From positions 1 through 26,476 of the forward strand of contig JBBQCS010000039.1 in the NCBI GenBank assembly GCA_038318895.1: a stretch of DNA of 26,476 nucleotides. The letters are read 5' to 3'. This document shows positions 14,502-22,186 of this stretch, piece after piece. The notes beneath the pieces are model-generated. The model did no database searches. It saw only the letters and a program-made list of their open reading frames with translations, and was not told the origin of the DNA. The stretch is from UBA11222 sp030652895 (lineage in GTDB: Bacteria; Pseudomonadota; Alphaproteobacteria; UBA11222). The position numbers and the translations under genes are program-made. Each line of letters begins with the position of its first letter. The stretch's first letter is position 1.

Positions 14502-17329
14502 ACCGCTTCTCCATATACCGATAAGGTTTCGGTCAAGCTGCGCAATAGTGCGCCGCGATCCATCTTGACGACATAGTCAGAAAATCCAACTGCACGGCCA
14601 CGCTCGAAATCATCACTTGTGCCATGGGCCGAGATTGCAACGATTGGGGTGTCTCCCCAGCGCTCGTCAGCTTTTATCATGGAAGCAAACTCAAACCCGC
14701 TGATACCCGGCATTTCAATATCGCTTACGATTGCGTCAAATGTTATGCCTTCGTCCCGCAGCGCCAACGCCTGTTCGGCGTTTTCTACCGCCGTTACTTT
14801 GTAGCCGGCTGTTCCGAGTACGGGAGCGAGCATGTTCCGGAAGAACGGGCTGTCATCAATAAGAAGAATGCGGCGTGCGGCTTTAACTCTTGTTTTGCGG
14901 CTTTCCTCAAACCAGTCCGGGAAAGCAACCACAAGATAGTGGCTCACGTCTATCACTTCCGTTGCGGCGCCGCCAATAACCGCCGTCCCGACCATTCCGG
15001 TCGTTTCCGTCGTAAGCTCGATCTTCAATACGTCTTCGACAATGTCTACTATCTCGTCGACGGCAAGCCCCATGGTTCGCGTCTCATCCGCGAATACCAG
15101 CATCTGCTGACGTCCCTCGGTCCGCAGAGGACAGTTTTCCGATATCCGAACCAGCGGCATGAGCTGACCACGGTACTGAATCACGTCCCGCCCGTTGGAG
15201 CGTTCCACAGAGGCGCAATCAAGTTCTTCAAGCCGCGCGACAAGTGATAACGGAACGGCCTTTGGGGTACCATCGCCAGCACGGAAAATCAGCATCGACA
15301 TCTTCTTGTCCTGTTCATCCGGCGATACCGCCTCGGCCTTGACTTCTTCTTCCTCGACGCTGTTATTATTGTACATGTTGGCAATACCATTTGGGTCAAG
15401 GATCATGATTACGCTGCCATCACCCAAAATGGTGTTGCCGGAAAATACCGATATATGGCGCAATATTGGCGCAACCGGCTTAACAACAATTTCCTCTGTG
15501 TCGAACACACGCTCGACAACGATACCAAAACGGAAGCCGCCAACTTGTGTCACTACGACAAAATCATCCTTAGGACGATGACCCGAAGTTTCGGCATTTT
15601 GAAGCGCATCTACATCGGAAATCGCAGGCCCCTTGCGTTTCATACGCAGCACGTCACTAAGATATACGAGTGGCAGAAGCTGCTCGCGCAGGCGCAGTAC
15701 CGGCGACGACCTCAACATCTCAATTTTATGTTCAGAATTTTCTGAGGCCCGGACGAGTTCTATGACGCTGATCTGCGGGATCGCAAACCGTTCGCCATAA
15801 GATTCCACAATGAGACCAGACACAATGGCCAGTGTCAGCGGGATTTTTACAGTAAATACGGAGCCCTTTCCTGTGGTTGAGCGAACATCGACAGTGCCGC
15901 CAATTTTTTCGATATTGGTGCGAACCACATCCATGCCAACGCCACGCCCGGACACGCTTGTGACTTGTTCGGCTGTTGAAAATCCGGCCTTGAAGATGAA
16001 ATTGCCGATTTGCAGATCACTCATTTCTTCCAGTTCAGCTTCTGTCGCCAAACCGGATGAGATCGCTTTTTGTTTAATGCGTTCGATATTCAGTCCGGCG
16101 CCATCGTCGGAAATCTGAATTATGACATGACCGCCCTGATGATACGCGTTGAGTTTGATGGTGCCAAGTTCGCTTTTTCCAGCCGCCGCACGCTTTTTGG
16201 GCTGTTCCAGGCCATGATCGGCAGAGTTGCGAATCATGTGGGTAAGCGGGTCTTTAATCAACTCCAGAACCTGACGGTCAAGTTCCGTTTCCGCGCCGAC
16301 CATTTGCAATTCAATTTTTTTGCCGAGTTCGTGGCTAAGGTCACGCACAATTCGCGGTAATTTCTGCCATGCATTCCCAATTGGCTGCATCCGGGTTTTC
16401 ATGACACCTTCTTGCAGCTCGGTAGTCACCAGGTTGAGGCGTTCCAAAGGCGCCTTGAATTTACTTTCTTCCTGATCGCGAACAATTTGCATGAGCTGAT
16501 TACGCGTAAGCACCAGTTCGCTTACCATCGTCATCAGGTCTTCCAGCAGATCGACCGTCACGCGGACAGACTGATTGGCGATTGATGTGTCGGAGTTTTT
16601 TACGGCCGCTTCTATTTTTGCGGGCTTGGCTTTTTTGGGGTCTGGCTGGGACGCCGGCTCTTCCTTTTCCATACGATCGGCATGCTGCGCATCGGCAGCA
16701 GCCGTCTCCGCAGTTCCGGGGGCGGGAGCCGCTGGCACGTGGTCATCATCAGGGCCCGGCGCCGCGTTAAATGCCGCCTCCAGGTCTTCAAGAGATACTT
16801 CACCGGGCAACAGATCCCTGTTCAGCACAGGCTCCACCTTGCGCTCTCCGTCTGCAAACGTGTTAGACGTTCCAACCGGGGAAGAAGATGCCTTTTTTTC
16901 GTTGGACGGGTTTTCCGCCACGGCTTTTACAGGGCTTTCTGCGGCGATGGCTTTGCCAGCCGCCACTTCGTTCAGGCGGTCAATCAGCTCTTTGTCATTG
17001 CCTTCGGGTTCGCATTCATTGGCTTCCAATTCCGCCAAAATGGTTTTGATCGCATCAATGGATTTCAGGATCAAGCTTACCGCTTCGGTTGAGACTTTTA
17101 GTTCGCCGTCGCGAAATTTCCCTAAAACATTTTCCGACGCATGCGCAACCGATTCCAGCCGGGGAAGCCCCAGAAACCCGCACGTGCCCTTGACCGTGTG
17201 AACGAGGCGAAAAATATTGTCCAGCACAGCTTTATCGGTTGGATTTTTTTCAAAGCGGACCAGTTCGGCGTCAACAACGTCAAGGCTTTCGCTTGTCTCA
17301 GTCAGAAATTCGTTAAGTAAGTCGTCCAT
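14498..17329 (-). CDS. cheA: Hybrid chemotaxis kinase CheA with two CheW-like domains and a receiver
   Basis: CheA autophosphorylates on a histidine and passes phosphate to CheY and CheB. At 943 residues it is larger than the classical protein of about 650. Domains in order: HPt (1-105; His44 in FRLVHTVKG), an Ala/Pro/Glu/Lys-rich linker (106-250) without an obvious P2, dimerisation helices (about 250-318), ATPase (about 318-500; HMIRNSADHG 364-373, DDGAG 408-412, GRGVGMDVV 461-469), a first CheW-like domain (about 500-650), an acidic spacer (657-676), a second CheW-like domain (about 677-810), and a receiver (about 818-940; D825/D826, phosphoacceptor D870, Lys922). It lies 115 bases after chpT and overlaps cheW by four. 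The receiver may be an internal phosphate sink. Confidence 0.95.
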   Translation of the reverse strand: MDDLLNEFLTETSESLDVVDAELVRFEKNPTDKAVLDNIFRLVHTVKGTCGFLGLPRLESVAHASENVLGKFRDGELKVSTEAVSLILKSIDAIKTILAELEANECEPEGNDKELIDRLNEVAAGKAIAAESPVKAVAENPSNEKKASSSPVGTSNTFADGERKVEPVLNRDLLPGEVSLEDLEAAFNAAPGPDDDHVPAAPAPGTAETAAADAQHADRMEKEEPASQPDPKKAKPAKIEAAVKNSDTSIANQSVRVTVDLLEDLMTMVSELVLTRNQLMQIVRDQEESKFKAPLERLNLVTTELQEGVMKTRMQPIGNAWQKLPRIVRDLSHELGKKIELQMVGAETELDRQVLELIKDPLTHMIRNSADHGLEQPKKRAAAGKSELGTIKLNAYHQGGHVIIQISDDGAGLNIERIKQKAISSGLATEAELEEMSDLQIGNFIFKAGFSTAEQVTSVSGRGVGMDVVRTNIEKIGGTVDVRSTTGKGSVFTVKIPLTLAIVSGLIVESYGERFAIPQISVIELVRASENSEHKIEMLRSSPVLRLREQLLPLVYLSDVLRMKRKGPAISDVDALQNAETSGHRPKDDFVVVTQVGGFRFGIVVERVFDTEEIVVKPVAPILRHISVFSGNTILGDGSVIMILDPNGIANMYNNNSVEEEEVKAEAVSPDEQDKKMSMLIFRAGDGTPKAVPLSLVARLEELDCASVERSNGRDVIQYRGQLMPLVRISENCPLRTEGRQQMLVFADETRTMGLAVDEIVDIVEDVLKIELTTETTGMVGTAVIGGAATEVIDVSHYLVVAFPDWFEESRKTRVKAARRILLIDDSPFFRNMLAPVLGTAGYKVTAVENAEQALALRDEGITFDAIVSDIEMPGISGFEFASMIKADERWGDTPIVAISAHGTSDDFERGRAVGFSDYVVKMDRGALLRSLTETLSVYGEAV

Positions 17330-17346
17330 GTCGGTACCCCGGTTTA

Positions 17347-17368
17347 ACCCAAAGTCTGGAATTTGGGT
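17347..17368. repeat. Inverted repeat in the chpT-cheA gap
   Basis: ACCCAAA (17347-17353) and TTTGGGT (17362-17368) form a perfect 7-base stem with an 8-base loop, just upstream of the cheA start. There is no T run on either side, so it is not a classical terminator. It could be an mRNA hairpin in the chpT-cheA leader or a protein-binding site. Confidence 0.35.
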
Positions 17369-17444
17369 GGAAGGCGGTGAGCGCCTGTTCCTATATCGAT
17401 ACCGGATTGAGATTAAGAAGCCGTAAAGTCGGAAATTATTGGCG

Positions 17445-18080
17445 TTACAGCGTAATGGTGGAGCGCAGGATCAGCCGCTCTGGTGTGACTGTCACTTGCA
17501 CTTTTCCACCATTAAGGCGCGCGATCAGGCCCGTGTAATAGGCCTGAGCCGCACGGGGAGCCAGACTTGCAACCGCGATATCCCCGTTCAGAATTCCGGC
17601 CATCTCGTCAATCGGGCGCACCATTGGTCCCTCGACGGTGATTTCAATCGTGGCGCCGCCTTCTTCATGCGTCAGAGCGGCCACCAAAGCACCCCCACGT
17701 GGCATCGCTTCAGCCGCAAGAAAGGCTGCGTTTACCAGCAACTTGGCTTGCATCCGATCGACCGCTCCAAGTAAACAGCGCCACTCCAGGGAAATTTTAT
17801 GATCTTCCAGAACTGCAGCCGTTACCTTTTTTGCCTCTCCCAAATCAACCAACCCGCCTGGGCCACCGGATGAGCCATAGGCCAGACGCGCGAACTGCAG
17901 CCTATGCGCCGTCCTGGCAGCGCTTTGCGTAATCAGACGCATCGCCATATCACGCATTTCAGCGTCCGTCTCATCGGCGAGAACCTCCAGTCCATTGTTC
18001 ACGGCGCCCACCGGGCTGACCAAATCATGGCACAAGCGCGAGCACAAAAGCGATACCAGCTCAAACCCTTCCATATCCAT
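17445..18080 (-). CDS. chpT: Histidine phosphotransferase ChpT
   Basis: ChpT is a dimeric phosphotransferase that in Caulobacter moves phosphate from CckA to CtrA and CpdR. The 211-residue product opens MDMEGFELVSLLCSRLCHDLVSPVGAVNNGLEVL; CSRxCHDLxSPxGAxNNGxE is the ChpT signature and His18 is the expected phosphate carrier. The C-terminal part resembles a degenerate histidine-kinase ATPase fold without nucleotide-binding motifs. I chose ATG 18080 because GGAG (18087-18090) sits 6 bases before it; a TTG at 18092 would add four residues. It lies upstream of cheA in the same direction, 115 bases away. In this window it is 6.6 kb from ctrA, its known phosphate acceptor. Confidence 0.93.
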   Translation of the reverse strand: MDMEGFELVSLLCSRLCHDLVSPVGAVNNGLEVLADETDAEMRDMAMRLITQSAARTAHRLQFARLAYGSSGGPGGLVDLGEAKKVTAAVLEDHKISLEWRCLLGAVDRMQAKLLVNAAFLAAEAMPRGGALVAALTHEEGGATIEITVEGPMVRPIDEMAGILNGDIAVASLAPRAAQAYYTGLIARLNGGKVQVTVTPERLILRSTITL

Positions 18081-18086
18081 TATCAG

Positions 18087-18090
18087 CTCC
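18087..18090 (-). promoter_or_regulatory. Ribosome binding site deciding the chpT start
   Basis: GGAG on the minus strand, 6 bases before ATG 18080. It lies inside the alternative TTG-started frame, which argues against that longer form. Confidence 0.6.
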
Positions 18091-18156
18091 AATAACTCAG
18101 TGTTTTGTTCCCTTATGTCCCGATTCCAGTGTTTGTGAGTGGATGCAAATGCGTAG

Positions 18157-18171
18157 ATCCAAACTTTGGAT
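18157..18171. repeat. 15-base palindrome ATCCAAA-C-TTTGGAT
   Basis: Two perfect 7-base arms flank a single C. The size and symmetry suit a dimeric regulator operator. It lies 77 bases upstream of the chpT start, within range of its promoter. Confidence 0.55.
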
Positions 18172-18196
18172 TAAATCGACACTGACGAGTTTATGC

Positions 18197-18240
18197 TTCT
18201 AGTCTTCTAGTCTTGTAGTCTTGTAGTCTTGTAGTCTTGT
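18197..18240. repeat. Octamer tandem repeat TT(C/G)TAGTC, 5.5 copies
   Basis: Two copies of TTCTAGTC (18197-18212) are followed by three of TTGTAGTC (18213-18236) and a half copy TTGT. The unit is exactly 8 bases with one variable position, and the array lies in the non-coding chpT-cysQ gap. Confidence 0.95.
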
Positions 18241-18397
18241 TCAGAATTTAAAGTCCCCGAAACGAATCTCCCGCTAAAGATAGCAGGAACGTCATACCAG
18301 CCCCACAGGCAATGATTACTTTAATGCTGGCCCACATATGGTAAATGGAGGGTTAAGATATATCCGCCAACTAGTTGAGCTCCTCGCTTCGAAAGGG

Positions 18398-19216
18398 ATG
18401 AACGTGAATCCAACGCCCGCCGACCGGCAAACCCTGACCTTGGCCATCCGTGATATTGCGGTAAAAGCGGGGACTATTATTATGAAATATTACGAGGGCG
18501 ATAAGGATATTCGTAAAAAAAGCGATTCCTCTCCCGTCACTATTGCTGATGAAGCCGCCGAGCATTTCATTATTGCCGAACTCACTGCGCTCACACCTGA
18601 TATTCCGGTCATCGCTGAAGAGTTGGCGGCGGCGGGAAATTTGCCGGCGGTCAAAACCCGGTTCTGGATGGTTGACCCACTGGATGGCACTAAGGAGTTC
18701 ATTGACAAGAATGGCGAGTTTACGGTCAATATCGCATTGATCGACGACGGCATTCCAATCATTGGGGTGGTCTACGCACCCGCGATCCAGCGTATGTTTT
18801 ATTCCGCAGGCCCCGGGGCGACTTTTGAGCAGAAAATTGATCCCCATCAGGGGCCCAAGCGCAAGCCAGACAGTGCGCCGAAAGAAATAAGGGCACGTGT
18901 CCCCGCCGATGATGGTTTTATCGTAATCGCCAGCCGCTCGCACCGCGACAAAAAGACCGATGAATTTTTAGCGGCCTATCACGTCAAGGACATCATCGCG
19001 GCCGGATCGTCTCTTAAATTTTGCGTTCTCGCGGCGGGTGAAGCCGATCTTTATCCACGGCATGGCCCCACGATGGAATGGGACACCGCCGCTGGACAGG
19101 CTGTCCTGATGGGCGCGGGCGGGCGCGTCACCAATATGGATGGCACCCCTTTTACCTACGGCAAACCAGAATTTCGCAACCCGCATTTTATCGCCTGGGG
19201 CGCGCCGAAAGATTAA
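18398..19216 (+). CDS. cysQ: 3'(2'),5'-bisphosphate nucleotidase CysQ
   Basis: CysQ hydrolyses 3'-phosphoadenosine 5'-phosphate, a by-product of sulfate assimilation and sulfotransfer, to AMP. It is a Mg-dependent, Li-sensitive phosphatase of the inositol-monophosphatase superfamily. From ATG 18398 the product has 272 residues; ATG 18338 would give 292, but the extra residues match nothing in the family. Metal-site motifs are present: AEELAA (73-78, Glu74/Glu75), DPLDGTKEF (93-101) and EWDTAAG (227-233); GEFTVNIALI and SSLKFC are typical of CysQ rather than of inositol phosphatases. Its stop overlaps the facing gene's stop. No sulfate-assimilation genes are nearby. Confidence 0.9.
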   Translation: MNVNPTPADRQTLTLAIRDIAVKAGTIIMKYYEGDKDIRKKSDSSPVTIADEAAEHFIIAELTALTPDIPVIAEELAAAGNLPAVKTRFWMVDPLDGTKEFIDKNGEFTVNIALIDDGIPIIGVVYAPAIQRMFYSAGPGATFEQKIDPHQGPKRKPDSAPKEIRARVPADDGFIVIASRSHRDKKTDEFLAAYHVKDIIAAGSSLKFCVLAAGEADLYPRHGPTMEWDTAAGQAVLMGAGGRVTNMDGTPFTYGKPEFRNPHFIAWGAPKD

Positions 19217-19590
19217 CTTTCCTCGGCGGGCCAGACTTCACCCAGCACACGAAACGCACTGGCGGCACAGGGCCATCCGGCATAATGCGCCGCATGGGAA
19301 ATCATCCCCTCAAGCTGCTCTCGCTTGACGCCAAGATTCTTCGCGCCTGCAAAATGGATGCGCTGTTCGGCTTCGCGATTCAATGCGACGAGGATCGTGC
19401 AGGTAACCAGCGAACGAAGCTCCAGCGGAAGCTCGTCGCCCTGCCAGACGTCGCCAAACAGATGCTCCATCGTGTAGCGGGAGAACGCGGCGGGTACGGA
19501 TGATCTGCTGGAAGACGGATTCCGCGGCTGGCCTTCGGTCAGCTTCTTAAAAAATGCGATACCTTTTTTGCGCTTTTCCTCGTCGGACAT
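19213..19590 (-). CDS. Carboxymuconolactone decarboxylase family protein
   Basis: The 125-residue product has the CMD/PcaC fold pattern: LPLELRSLVTCTILVALNREAEQRIHFAGAKNLGV (discontinuous identity), then EQLEGMISHAAHYAGWPCAASAFRVL, like the HxxGAxNxGVTxEE...AAxYAGxPxAxxA pattern of PcaC. There is no AhpD-type CxxC pair, so a peroxidase role is unlikely. The substrate is unknown. The ribosome binding site AGGAGG (19602-19607) precedes the ATG, and the gene lies 30 bases after an acyl-CoA dehydrogenase gene, so it is probably the third member of that operon and acts on its intermediate. Its stop overlaps the cysQ stop in opposite orientation. Confidence 0.8.
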   Translation of the reverse strand: MSDEEKRKKGIAFFKKLTEGQPRNPSSSRSSVPAAFSRYTMEHLFGDVWQGDELPLELRSLVTCTILVALNREAEQRIHFAGAKNLGVKREQLEGMISHAAHYAGWPCAASAFRVLGEVWPAEES

Positions 19591-19620
19591 AGGTTGTTTT
19601 ACCTCCTGGTTAAATCAATT

Positions 19621-20883
19621 TCACGAAACGGTATTTTTCGGCACGTCCTTGAACGGCCGGTCCATGCCTGTTACCGGCTCCTTGGGCATTCCCAGCACAC
19701 GCTCGGAAATAATGTTGCGTTGGATTTCATCGGTGCCGCCGGCAATGGACGCCGCAGGCGTCGAAACAAGAATTTCTGCGATCACACCATTCATCGGACT
19801 ATCGTCGCTGGTCAGCATTGCGTCTGCGTCATTGATCAAGGTGTGTACGTTCGCTGATGCGCGCGCCACATGGCTGCCTACCAGTTTGCCAAGTGAACCT
19901 TCCGGCCCCTGCGGGCGCCCCATTTGCTGCGCGGCGCGCGCGCGGCGCGCGGTCCACTGCGCCGCATTATACATGGTCAGCAGTTTGGCCATCTCCTGGC
20001 GTATAACCGGATCATTATTCTTGCCTGCCGCTTTGGCCCGTTCAATCACCAGATCGGCGCGGCCGGCGCGTTGCGGATACCATTTATATGGCTCCATAGT
20101 TTTAGCGATTTCCGCCCGCTCCTGATCATACGCACTGCCCGCGCGTTTTGACCCCTTACCCGGCCCCGCAGCGATGCCGTCTGCCGCACCGCGCCGTTCA
20201 TGCATTAATGTCGTCGTGGCGACCTTCCAGCCATCGCCCAGTTTCGCGACCAGAAGTTCCGGCGGAACCACGGCGTCAGTAAAGAAAACCTGATTGAACG
20301 AGGCATGCCCATTCATCTGACGCAATGGCTGCACTGTGACGCCAGGCTGCTCTATCTCAATAATGAAATAAGACAATCCCTGATGCTTCGGCACGTTCCA
20401 GTCGGTACGCGCCAGCAACAGACCATATTGGGCGTGATGGGCGCTGGTGGTCCACACTTTTTGGCCGTTAACAATATATTTTCCGTCCTTTAGATCCGCC
20501 CGCGTCATGGCCCCGGCAAGATCCGAACCGCTACCTGGCTCGCTGAACAGCTGACACCAATTGTCTTCACCAGTCAGAATACGGCGCAGAAATTTTTCCT
20601 TTAAGAAGTCTGATCCGTGCTCGAACAATGTTGCGGCAGCCAGCATTCTGACCCCGCTGCGCGCCACGCCGAGGGCCCCGATTTTGCGGAATTCGCTTTC
20701 AACCGCAGCCCCCAGAACGGCGGAAAGTCCCTTGCCATACCATTCCTTCGGCCATGTAGGCATACCCCATCCGCTATCCGCTAATATGTTGCGCCATTGC
20801 ACAAGATCAAGCTCGGGATTCCAGTTGGCTTCCAGCCAGGCGCTGACTTCAGCTCGGACGGATGCATCATTTGCTTCACTCAT
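19621..20883 (-). CDS. Acyl-CoA dehydrogenase family protein (first of a pair)
   Basis: An FAD-dependent enzyme introducing a 2,3-double bond into an acyl-CoA. The 420-residue product opens MSEANDASVRAEVSAWLEANW and has the FAD/substrate blocks DNWCQLFSEPGSGSDLAG, KVWTTSAHHA and STPAASIAGGTDEIQRNIISERVLG, a strong family C-terminus. A stretch after MHERRG (about residues 230-280) is longer than in typical enzymes. I chose ATG 20883, with GGAGGG (20891-20896) 7 bases upstream, over ATG 20904, which overlaps the previous stop. It lies 17 bases after the second dehydrogenase. Adjacent unlike dehydrogenases commonly form alpha2beta2 heterotetramers, as in actinobacterial steroid side-chain breakdown; that role here is inference. 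Confidence 0.88.
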   Translation of the reverse strand: MSEANDASVRAEVSAWLEANWNPELDLVQWRNILADSGWGMPTWPKEWYGKGLSAVLGAAVESEFRKIGALGVARSGVRMLAAATLFEHGSDFLKEKFLRRILTGEDNWCQLFSEPGSGSDLAGAMTRADLKDGKYIVNGQKVWTTSAHHAQYGLLLARTDWNVPKHQGLSYFIIEIEQPGVTVQPLRQMNGHASFNQVFFTDAVVPPELLVAKLGDGWKVATTTLMHERRGAADGIAAGPGKGSKRAGSAYDQERAEIAKTMEPYKWYPQRAGRADLVIERAKAAGKNNDPVIRQEMAKLLTMYNAAQWTARRARAAQQMGRPQGPEGSLGKLVGSHVARASANVHTLINDADAMLTSDDSPMNGVIAEILVSTPAASIAGGTDEIQRNIISERVLGMPKEPVTGMDRPFKDVPKNTVS

Positions 20884-20890
20884 TATATTT

Positions 20891-20896
20891 CCCTCC
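20891..20896 (-). promoter_or_regulatory. Ribosome binding site deciding the start of the first acyl-CoA dehydrogenase
   Basis: GGAGGG on the minus strand, 7 bases before ATG 20883. It lies downstream of the alternative ATG 20904, which would overlap the upstream gene's stop codon. Confidence 0.7.
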
Positions 20897-20900
20897 GTAC

Positions 20901-22031
20901 TCATACGTTCCAGCGCTGCATCAGCAGTTCACGGTGATATGTCGGACTGCCCAGAAAAACCTCGGAGCTTTTTGCGCGTTTGAACCACAGGTGAGTATCG
21001 TTATCCCAGGTAAAACCAATGCCGCCATGCAGCTGAATGGTTTCCCGGGCCGTCTGCATGAAGGCGTCCGCCGCACACGCCTTGGCCAGAGACGCGATCG
21101 CCGGTAAATCCGCCGCATCTTCGGCCGCAGCCTCGGCCGCATAATAGGCCGCAGACTTCGCCAGTTCGACCTCTACCAACATGTCTGCGCATTTATGCTT
21201 TATCGCCTGGAAGCTCGCGATAGGGCGGCCGAACTGCATCCGCATCTTCACATAATCCAGCGCGGACTGGCGCAATTGATCGGCGCCGCCGACCATTTCA
21301 CTCGCCAGACAAACGGCGGCCTGATCCAGCGTCCTGGCAAACGGCGCCGCGGCGCCGCCCGCATCACCAAGCAGTTCGGCCTGCACCCCGTTAAACGTCA
21401 GCATCGCCAGTTTACGGGTCGCGTCAACGGACTTGAGCAAGCGCCGCTGCAGCCCTTTGGCGTCGCCGTGCACCGTGAAAAATGACAGGCCCTCATCACC
21501 GCTGGTGCCAGGTTTACGCGCCAGCACCACAATCAGGTCCGCTGTATGCCCATCCAGCACGAAGCTTTTCACGCCGTCCAACTTATAACCGCCACCCGAA
21601 GGTGCCGCGGTTACCGCCACGCCGGAGCTGTCCCATCTGCCATTTACTTCGCAGAAGGCCAGCGCCGCTACCGTCTCTCCAGCTGCGATAGCTGGCAGCA
21701 GCGCCTGTTTCTGGTCTTCCGTTCCGGCATTCAATATGGCATTGGCGGCCAACACCACGGATGAAAAATACGGTCCACAAAGTAAAGCACGGCCCATCTC
21801 CTCCAGCACAATGGCAAGCTCGATGAAACCGAAGCCCTGCCCGCCATAGGCTTCGGGTATGTGCACCGCGCTCAGGCCCAGATCGCTGTTCAGCCGCCGC
21901 CAGCTGTCGCGCTCCCAGCCTTCATCCGTCGCCATCAGGCGGCGGATTTCTGTCGTGGGTGATCTTTCCGTCAGAAACCGCCGCAACATTGTGCGGAATT
22001 GTTCCTGTTCATTGGTAAAGCTGAATTTCAT
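20901..22031 (-). CDS. Acyl-CoA dehydrogenase family protein (second of a pair)
   Basis: The 376-residue product opens MKFSFTNEQEQFRTMLRRFL, the normal beginning of this family; the frame is open 64 codons further upstream but that part does not resemble the family and overlaps the divergent P450 gene. Blocks seen: EAYGGQGFGFIELAIVLEEMGRAL (discontinuous), YKLDGVKSFVLDG, MQFGRPIASFQAIKHKCADM and ARETIQLHGGIGFTWDNDTHLWFKRAK. The GGIGFTWDNDxH block is seen in FadE/ChsE-like steroid and branched-acyl dehydrogenases. It is the first gene of the operon and lies 155 bases from the divergent P450. Only a weak ribosome binding site (GGGAC) precedes it. With its neighbour it probably forms a heteromeric enzyme. 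Confidence 0.88.
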   Translation of the reverse strand: MKFSFTNEQEQFRTMLRRFLTERSPTTEIRRLMATDEGWERDSWRRLNSDLGLSAVHIPEAYGGQGFGFIELAIVLEEMGRALLCGPYFSSVVLAANAILNAGTEDQKQALLPAIAAGETVAALAFCEVNGRWDSSGVAVTAAPSGGGYKLDGVKSFVLDGHTADLIVVLARKPGTSGDEGLSFFTVHGDAKGLQRRLLKSVDATRKLAMLTFNGVQAELLGDAGGAAAPFARTLDQAAVCLASEMVGGADQLRQSALDYVKMRMQFGRPIASFQAIKHKCADMLVEVELAKSAAYYAAEAAAEDAADLPAIASLAKACAADAFMQTARETIQLHGGIGFTWDNDTHLWFKRAKSSEVFLGSPTYHRELLMQRWNV

Positions 22032-22186
22032 ACTGCTGTCCCGTCCCTGCCGAATTTCCGGCTTATTATCCAAGTTGGCTGAAAGTGCTCCGCGCCGGAT
22101 TATCTGGATTGTTCTACTGTAATATGCGTGAGAATATGCGCAACATCCAATTGTTACTATGCGCACTGTCAACAAAGGAAAGCAAA
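22032..22186. promoter_or_regulatory. Divergent promoter region between acyl-CoA dehydrogenase operon and P450
   Basis: This 155-base gap separates two operons read away from each other. It contains three TATGCG hexamers (22123-22128, 22135-22140, 22158-22163) spaced 12 and 23 bases. That is close to one and two helical turns, as for regulator sites on one DNA face. No regulator gene is adjacent. Confidence 0.4.

Larger units (their letters stand above)
18081..18397. promoter_or_regulatory. chpT-cysQ divergent intergenic region
   Basis: About 317 bases without a supported gene, between divergent chpT and cysQ. It holds a perfect 15-base palindrome (18157-18171) and a five-and-a-half-copy octamer tandem repeat (18197-18240). 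GGAGGG at 18347-18352 has no start codon at the right distance. If cysQ instead begins at ATG 18338, the gap shrinks to 257 bases. I see no clear -35/-10 pair or CtrA box in it. Confidence 0.5.

Noticed and set aside
16575..17201. Open frame of 208 codons on the plus strand
   Set aside because: Antisense to the low-complexity linker of cheA; repetitive Ser/Ala content with no domain.
17344..17349. TTAACC upstream of cheA as a CtrA site
   Set aside because: A single half-site with no partner at the expected distance; chance is likely.
18338..18397. Longer cysQ start at ATG 18338
   Set aside because: No ribosome binding site at a suitable distance, and the 20 extra residues have no counterpart in CysQ proteins; kept only as an alternative.
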